Source of the DNA: JAJKIP01 sp040509055
GTDB taxonomy: Bacteria; Bacteroidota; Bacteroidia; Chitinophagales; Chitinophagaceae
Assembly (NCBI GenBank): GCA_040509055.1
Contig: JBEVLT010000472.1
Location: 1-11,406, forward strand
DNA length: 11,406 nt
Direction of reading: 5' to 3'
Both the position numbers and the translations under genes were made by a program. The notes below the pieces were generated by a model. It was not told the DNA's origin. It did not search any database and saw only the letters and a list, made by a program, of their open reading frames with translations. Positions 7,348 through 11,406 of the stretch are shown in pieces. The stretch's first letter is position 1. Each line of letters begins with the position of its first letter.

Positions 7348-9027
7348 GTGAAATATTTTCTTTTTATTCATATTGTAGCCTGCTGTTGCCTGTTGCAGCC
7401 CACGCATGCACAATACAGGCAGCTGCTGCACAAGACACACGGGCAGCGGATGGAGCTGCTGCTCCGGGTAAACATCAGTATGCAGCGCCAGGATTCCATC
7501 CTAAGCTTCAGCAGGATTGATTCCATCAGGCAGCTGGCCATCGATCATGATGACGAAGACCTGCTGCTGGAAGCAGGGCTGCTGCGGATGCATTATTTCT
7601 ACTACAACTCCGCCTGGTTCTCTCCCTCTTTGATCCAGCACCTGCTCGACAGCCTGAAAAACGAAGGGATCAAACGAAAAAAAATATGGCTGGAAGCCTC
7701 GGTTGAGAATATGCAGGCGCTGTATAATTTCCAGTCTTTAAAACGGTACGACCTGGCCTTTGAGCATCACCAGCGGGTGTACGAGCTGATCCGTGATATT
7801 TCTCCCAAAGAGTACCCGGATAAGCAAAACGTGCTCAACCAGATCGCCACGGAGTACTATCGGTTCAACGATTTCCGCGAATCCATCTTTTACAACCAGG
7901 AAGCCCTGAAGGCGGATGCGGAAACCCCGGAAGCATTCCGGTACCAGACACTGAGTAGCGGCAACATGATCGGCCTCTGTTACCAGCAGCTGAATATGCT
8001 GGACTCGGCCGATCATTATTTCCGGGGCACGCTCGATCGGGCCATCCGGACGAATAGTGAAGACTGGGAAGGCATCAGCAGCGGCAACCTGGGCTATAGC
8101 CTGTTCCTGCGCCGCGAATACGACCAGGCGATACCCCTGCTGGAAAAAGATGTGCGGATCGGCACCAAAAGAGAAGACTGGGGGCTGGTGTCCAACTCAT
8201 TGATGGTGCTGAGCGACATCAGCCTGGCCCGGCAACAGACCGGCCGGGCTGCGCTGCTGCTCGATACAGCCCGGCAATACGCTTACCGCTCCGCCCAGTA
8301 TTACCGCCTGCAGCGATTGTACCCGCTGCTGTCGAAGCTCTATGCCGCGCAAAACAAGCCGGCGCTTGCCGCTGTTTTCATCGACTCGGCCTTGTTCGTA
8401 AAGGACAGCTTTATCCGGCAATTGCATAGCCTGCAGATGCTGCGGACAAAGCAAAAGATGGCGCTGGACCAGTACCGGGCTGAAATGGACATCATCAAAA
8501 GCCGGAAAGAGGTCAATATACTGGAACGGAATATCCTTGTGGGCGTCGTACTCGTGATCATGATCGCGATCGTGTACCTGTACAGGGCGCAGCGGAAAAA
8601 GCTCAGGCGCCGGGAACAGGAGCTGGCTACCGCCTCCCGGCAGCTGACTGATTTCGCTAAAAACATCTCCGAAAAGAATGCCCTGATCGAGCTGCTGCAC
8701 CGGCAAAAAGAAGACGACCAGACTGCCGGAATGCTGCAACAGCTGGAGCAAAGCACCATCCTGACGGATGCGGACTGGGACTATTTCCGCACCCTTTTTG
8801 AAAAGGTGCACAGCGGTTTTCTCCGCCGGCTCCGCGAACAGTTTCCCGGCCTCACGCCTGCCGAAACCCGGTTTATGGCCCTGGCCAGGCTCCAGCTTTC
8901 CAACAAGGAAATGGCAGCCATGCTGGGCCTCAGCGCCGACACCATCCGCCAATACCGCAGCCGCCTGCGAAAAAAACTGAATGTCAGCGAGGAAAACAGC
9001 CTGGAAGAACTGATCGCCCGCATCTGA
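7348..9027 (+). CDS. Membrane-anchored TPR regulator with C-terminal LuxR-type helix-turn-helix
   Basis: With a GTG start at 7348 the protein has 559 residues. Residues 1-21 form a signal peptide (MKYFLFIHIVACCC core, ending THA). Residues about 135-355 hold TPR-like helix pairs, for example around 162-189, 203-232, 244-272 and 283-312 (G-Y-A/L-pattern repeats such as NLGYSLFLRREYDQAIPLL). A single membrane span follows at about 395-414 (ILVGVVLVIMIAIVYLY), then a basic, charged likely coiled coil (about 415-465). The C-terminal LuxR/GerE-like helix-turn-helix is at 502-546 (LTPAETRFMALARLQLSN, then KEMAAMLGLSADTIRQYRSR). The TPR part should be periplasmic and the HTH cytoplasmic, so it probably passes an envelope signal to transcription. 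This architecture is recurrent in Bacteroidota; ligand and targets are unknown. An in-frame TTG at 7273 would add 25 residues before the signal peptide and is less likely. No Shine-Dalgarno sequence or convincing promoter box was found. Confidence 0.85.
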   Translation: MKYFLFIHIVACCCLLQPTHAQYRQLLHKTHGQRMELLLRVNISMQRQDSILSFSRIDSIRQLAIDHDDEDLLLEAGLLRMHYFYYNSAWFSPSLIQHLLDSLKNEGIKRKKIWLEASVENMQALYNFQSLKRYDLAFEHHQRVYELIRDISPKEYPDKQNVLNQIATEYYRFNDFRESIFYNQEALKADAETPEAFRYQTLSSGNMIGLCYQQLNMLDSADHYFRGTLDRAIRTNSEDWEGISSGNLGYSLFLRREYDQAIPLLEKDVRIGTKREDWGLVSNSLMVLSDISLARQQTGRAALLLDTARQYAYRSAQYYRLQRLYPLLSKLYAAQNKPALAAVFIDSALFVKDSFIRQLHSLQMLRTKQKMALDQYRAEMDIIKSRKEVNILERNILVGVVLVIMIAIVYLYRAQRKKLRRREQELATASRQLTDFAKNISEKNALIELLHRQKEDDQTAGMLQQLEQSTILTDADWDYFRTLFEKVHSGFLRRLREQFPGLTPAETRFMALARLQLSNKEMAAMLGLSADTIRQYRSRLRKKLNVSEENSLEELIARI

Positions 9028-9037
9028 CCGGCCGGTC
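9026..9037. repeat. 12-bp perfect palindrome at the regulator's stop codon
   Basis: GACCGGCCGGTC is perfectly self-complementary and begins inside the TGA stop of the TPR-LuxR gene. It has no loop and no T-run, so it is not a standard terminator. It may be a protein-binding site for control of the downstream genes, or chance in GC-rich sequence. Confidence 0.35.
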
Positions 9038-9131
9038 GAATATTGACTCATAATCAGCCTCTTACACTTTCTTGCACGTTTTTGTCCGGCCCCTGTCACG
9101 TCTTTTCTACGCCGGGAATTTGTAATCCGCT

Positions 9132-9332
9132 ATGCCTGCGGCGCATATTTACAGCATGGTCTCCAAACCACTGCTCAAAACCCTCCCTGGCATCAAAAAA
9201 CTGTCTTTTGTGATCCTGCTCCTGCTGGTGCTTGCACTGGTGCTGATCGCTATCTGGGTTTGGTACGACCGCAAGCTGACCTCGCTTGACCGCAGGCAGC
9301 AGGCCTTTCCTGTTCCGTCGCAAACCCAATAA
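9132..9332 (+). CDS. Small single-span membrane protein, function unknown
   Basis: A 66-residue frame from ATG 9132, with an alternative ATG at 9156 giving 58 residues. It has a short basic N-terminus (SKPLLKTLPGIKK), one strongly hydrophobic span of about 22 residues (LSFVILLLLVLALVLIAIW), then a basic, polar tail (WYDRKLTSLDRRQQ). The positive charges flank both ends, so topology is uncertain. I recognise no family. Support for it being real comes from the clean membrane-protein composition, codon use like the neighbouring genes, and the position: its stop is only 8 bases before the start of the adhesin-like gene on the same strand, which suggests co-transcription and perhaps translational coupling. 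It could be an envelope anchor or accessory factor for the adhesin, or unrelated. Confidence 0.55.
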   Translation: MPAAHIYSMVSKPLLKTLPGIKKLSFVILLLLVLALVLIAIWVWYDRKLTSLDRRQQAFPVPSQTQ

Positions 9333-9340
9333 TCATCGAT

Positions 9341-11212
9341 ATGAAACTGAAGCTAACCTGTTTGATTTGCTGTTTCCTGGCCGTATCGGGCCTGCATGCA
9401 CAGACCATTCCCCTGTTCAAAGAAACATTCGATAACATTCCCGGCCCGACGAACGGCGGAGCCGGCACCTACGCTTTTCCTGTGGGATGGACTTTTGCCG
9501 ATGTATCTGGTCTTGCAAACGCCTGGAGACGTGTTCCCCAATATGGATTGAATGGAGATCTTACACATGAAAATGACACTTGTGCAGTTGCCTATACCCC
9601 TGGCCGTGTAGGCTACAATTCAGATAATTGGATGTGGACACCAGGTATCGCCCTGAGTGGCAGCAATATCCAGCTAAGCTGGATTGCACGGACCAGCGTC
9701 GAACAACTGCCGGCAGTACGGGCAATTTATCAGGTACGCATTATGACGGTGCCTCCCGGGGACATCTACTCTTCCGCGATACTGCTTCCGTCGACATCGG
9801 AAAATTTTGCATGGACTTCCAGTACACTCGATCTCAGCGCTTACAGGGGCCAGAAGGTCTATATCGGCTTCCGCAACCTGTCGGACGGTGGTAAGCTACT
9901 GATGGTAGACAATGTGACCGTAAAAACAAATTTTGCTATCACGTCCTCCGATACCACCACGATCTTTAGTAATGCCGTCACTTTCAGCAGGCCGGAAAAT
10001 ACAACAACTGTCACCACCGTGACAGCTACCAACGAAGCCGGCGGCAGCCTCAGCTACAGTATTACCGGCGGCGCCGATGCAGGTAAGTTCAGCATCAACA
10101 GCACCACAGGCGTACTGTCCTTCCTTACAGCGCCGGATTTTGAAGCTCCCGGAGATGCCGGTACCGATAATGTGTACGAAGTGACCGTACAGGCTACCAA
10201 TGGCACCCTGACCGATGTACAGCAGGTGAAAGTGACCGTGACGGACGCAGCTGAGATCGCCATTACTTCTTATAATGGCGCCGCCAGCGCTACGGTGAAC
10301 GTGGCGGAAAACCAGACGGCGGTCACCAGGATGACGGCGACCACCATTCTGTCGCAGGCTATTGCTTATCGCCTGGCGGGCAGCGATGATGACAGCTATT
10401 TCACGGTCAACAGCGCGACCGGCCAGCTGTCTTTCCGGAATGCGCCTGACTTCGAGCGGCCTTCCGACCCCGATGAGAACAACCTGTACATGGTAACTGT
10501 AGAAGCGTCTGCCAGTGGCTTGACAGCCCTGCAGCGGTTCAAGGTGAGGGTGACCAATGTCAACGACAATGCACCCGAGTTCGGTTCCTTCGACGGCGAC
10601 GCGGCCGTGACGCTGAAACTACCGGAAAACACAACGACTGTAGGAACCGTATGGGCCGTGGACAAGGAACCAGGCACCACCATCACGTACAGCATTCCCG
10701 CAGGCAATGAAGGAGCGCTGTTTTCCATCGATGCCACTACCGGTGTGCTACGGTTTATCACGGCGCCCGATTACGAGAACCCGGCCGACCAGTATGCCGG
10801 CAACGCATATATCGTCACCGTACAGGCATCAGACGGTCAGCTCAGCTCACTGCAACGGTTCAAGATCAAGATCACCGATGTGAACGAAAGCACGGCTCGC
10901 ATGAGCAGCAATACCAAAACGATGACAGCAGCTGTGGGAGAAACGGAGCCCGACAATAAAGGCATCAGCGTGTTTCCCAACCCGGTCACCGGCAAGCGGT
11001 TTACGCTCCGGGCCAATGGACTGGCAGAAGGAAAATACCTGGTGGAGCTGTATACTGCCGCCGGCCAGCTGGCGTACCGGTACCCGCTGAACCATCCCGG
11101 CAAATCAATGAGCTATCCCATCCAGTTGCCCGCCAGCATCTTAAAAGGCATGTATGTGCTGAAGCTGGCAGGCACCGGGGTGATGCATACGGAAAAACTG
11201 CTGATCGAATAA
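9341..11212 (+). CDS. T9SS-secreted cadherin-like adhesin with choice-of-anchor J domain
   Basis: A 623-residue exported protein. A signal peptide (1-20, ending GLHA before QTIP) leads to a beta-sandwich domain at about 24-195. That domain resembles choice-of-anchor J/cleaved-adhesin domains: FKETFDN, FPVGWT, WMWTPGIAL, LDLSAYRGQKVYIGFRN and LMVDNVTV. Three cadherin-like repeats follow, about 198-303, 306-407 and 410-515. Each has an xEN motif, an F-S/T-I/V-N/D-TGxLxF-APDFE segment and a YxVTVxA strand. The end (about 542-623) is a type IX secretion sorting domain (ISVFPNP, GKYLVELYTAAGQ, LKGMYVLKL, KLLIE), which directs passage through the outer membrane and often surface attachment. No catalytic motif is seen, so adhesion or carbohydrate or matrix binding is the likeliest role. 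It follows a small membrane protein by 8 bases and lies downstream of the TPR-LuxR regulator. Confidence 0.9.
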   Translation: MKLKLTCLICCFLAVSGLHAQTIPLFKETFDNIPGPTNGGAGTYAFPVGWTFADVSGLANAWRRVPQYGLNGDLTHENDTCAVAYTPGRVGYNSDNWMWTPGIALSGSNIQLSWIARTSVEQLPAVRAIYQVRIMTVPPGDIYSSAILLPSTSENFAWTSSTLDLSAYRGQKVYIGFRNLSDGGKLLMVDNVTVKTNFAITSSDTTTIFSNAVTFSRPENTTTVTTVTATNEAGGSLSYSITGGADAGKFSINSTTGVLSFLTAPDFEAPGDAGTDNVYEVTVQATNGTLTDVQQVKVTVTDAAEIAITSYNGAASATVNVAENQTAVTRMTATTILSQAIAYRLAGSDDDSYFTVNSATGQLSFRNAPDFERPSDPDENNLYMVTVEASASGLTALQRFKVRVTNVNDNAPEFGSFDGDAAVTLKLPENTTTVGTVWAVDKEPGTTITYSIPAGNEGALFSIDATTGVLRFITAPDYENPADQYAGNAYIVTVQASDGQLSSLQRFKIKITDVNESTARMSSNTKTMTAAVGETEPDNKGISVFPNPVTGKRFTLRANGLAEGKYLVELYTAAGQLAYRYPLNHPGKSMSYPIQLPASILKGMYVLKLAGTGVMHTEKLLIE

Positions 11213-11406
11213 TACTTTTAAGACATTCGTTTTATTATGAGCGTCTACAGTATTATACCGGCAGACATTGGTGGCAGGCAGATCATTGAATTTTAATGTC
11301 TCGCCGGTATAAAATCATTCCCACTATCAGCGATTACCGGTGGGGGTATGAGCTCCCGGCCGGATTCACTTCCACCAAGGGTTATGAATCCTGAAGAGCA
11401 GAATGG
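11213..11406. other. Terminal region without a confident gene
   Basis: This 194-bp stretch after the adhesin stop is AT-rich at first, then GC-rich. It holds a bulged inverted repeat (11253-11312) and an extra copy of AGACATT at 11221-11227. Short frames are present: ATG 11296 to TGA 11394 (32 residues), a frame open to the window end from ATG 11348 or 11384 on the plus strand, and one on the minus strand ending at the TTA of 11294-11296. None shows a recognisable domain, promoter or ribosome binding site, so none is called as a gene. Confidence 0.5.
11253..11312. repeat. 17-bp inverted repeat with one-base bulge
   Basis: Left arm 11253-11269 (TTATACCGGCAGACATT) is the exact reverse complement of 11295-11312 (AATGTCT, one extra C at 11302, then GCCGGTATAA). 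The loop is 25 bases. There is no T-run on either strand beyond the stem, so it does not look like a normal Rho-independent terminator, although it lies 40 bases after the adhesin stop. It could be an mRNA 3'-end stabilising structure, a protein-binding site, or the ends of a very small repeat element. Confidence 0.65.

Noticed and set aside
9026..9037. Palindrome as a terminator for the TPR-LuxR gene
   Set aside because: Perfect palindrome with no loop bases and no following T-run, so it cannot form a normal intrinsic terminator.
8197..9099. 300-residue open frame antisense to the TPR-LuxR gene
   Set aside because: No domain, low-complexity Gln, Leu and Phe-rich composition, and it covers a clearly coding helix-turn-helix region on the opposite strand.
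11294..11406. Minus-strand frame running in from the window end and stopping at 11294
   Set aside because: Only 37 residues are visible, with no domain, and it overlaps plus-strand frames of equal quality; it cannot be decided without the adjoining sequence.
1..11406. tRNA, rRNA, CRISPR array, insertion sequence or phage genes
   Set aside because: No cloverleaf with a conserved T-arm, no regularly spaced repeats, and no transposase, integrase or phage protein motif was found on either strand.

Overview
The window looks like a chromosomal segment of a Bacteroidota bacterium, most likely from the Chitinophagaceae or a close relative. Three things point there: a secreted protein ending in a type IX secretion (Por) sorting domain, a TPR-transmembrane-LuxR regulator of the kind common in this phylum, and TAnnTTTG-type -7 boxes close to start codons without clear Shine-Dalgarno sequences. 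Base composition is moderately GC-rich throughout. No tRNA, rRNA, CRISPR array, transposase or phage gene is visible.

Positions 1-7203 are mostly housekeeping. The 3' end of an unidentified plus-strand gene (1-102) meets a minus-strand outer-membrane protein gene (168-653) across a strong two-way terminator (116-155). The minus-strand murB (711-1751, peptidoglycan precursor synthesis) lies just upstream of the outer-membrane gene and could be co-transcribed with it. Divergent from murB, with only 32 bp between, is a TIP30-like NAD(P)-binding protein (1784-2461). It runs tail to tail into priA (2473-4974, replication restart). priA is preceded by plsC (5005-5778, phospholipid acyltransferase) with a 30-nt gap, so plsC-priA is probably one minus-strand operon. 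Divergent from plsC is mtaB (5926-7203, tRNA methylthiotransferase). The plsC-mtaB intergenic region carries a recognisable Bacteroidota-type promoter on each strand and two adjacent perfect 10-bp palindromes.

Positions 7204-11406 are accessory and deal with the cell surface. A membrane-anchored TPR protein with a cytoplasmic LuxR-type helix-turn-helix (7348-9027) is followed on the same strand by a small single-span membrane protein (9132-9332). Eight bases later comes a secreted multi-domain adhesin-like protein (9341-11212) with an N-terminal choice-of-anchor-J/cleaved-adhesin-like domain, three cadherin-like repeats and a T9SS sorting domain. An attractive but untested reading is that the TPR-LuxR protein senses an envelope signal and controls the small protein and adhesin. 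The final 194 bp has no confident gene but holds a 17-bp inverted repeat with a one-base bulge and no adjoining T-run.

I see no clear evidence of a wholly new system. The best candidates for a second look are the regulator/small membrane protein/adhesin set and the inverted repeat after it.
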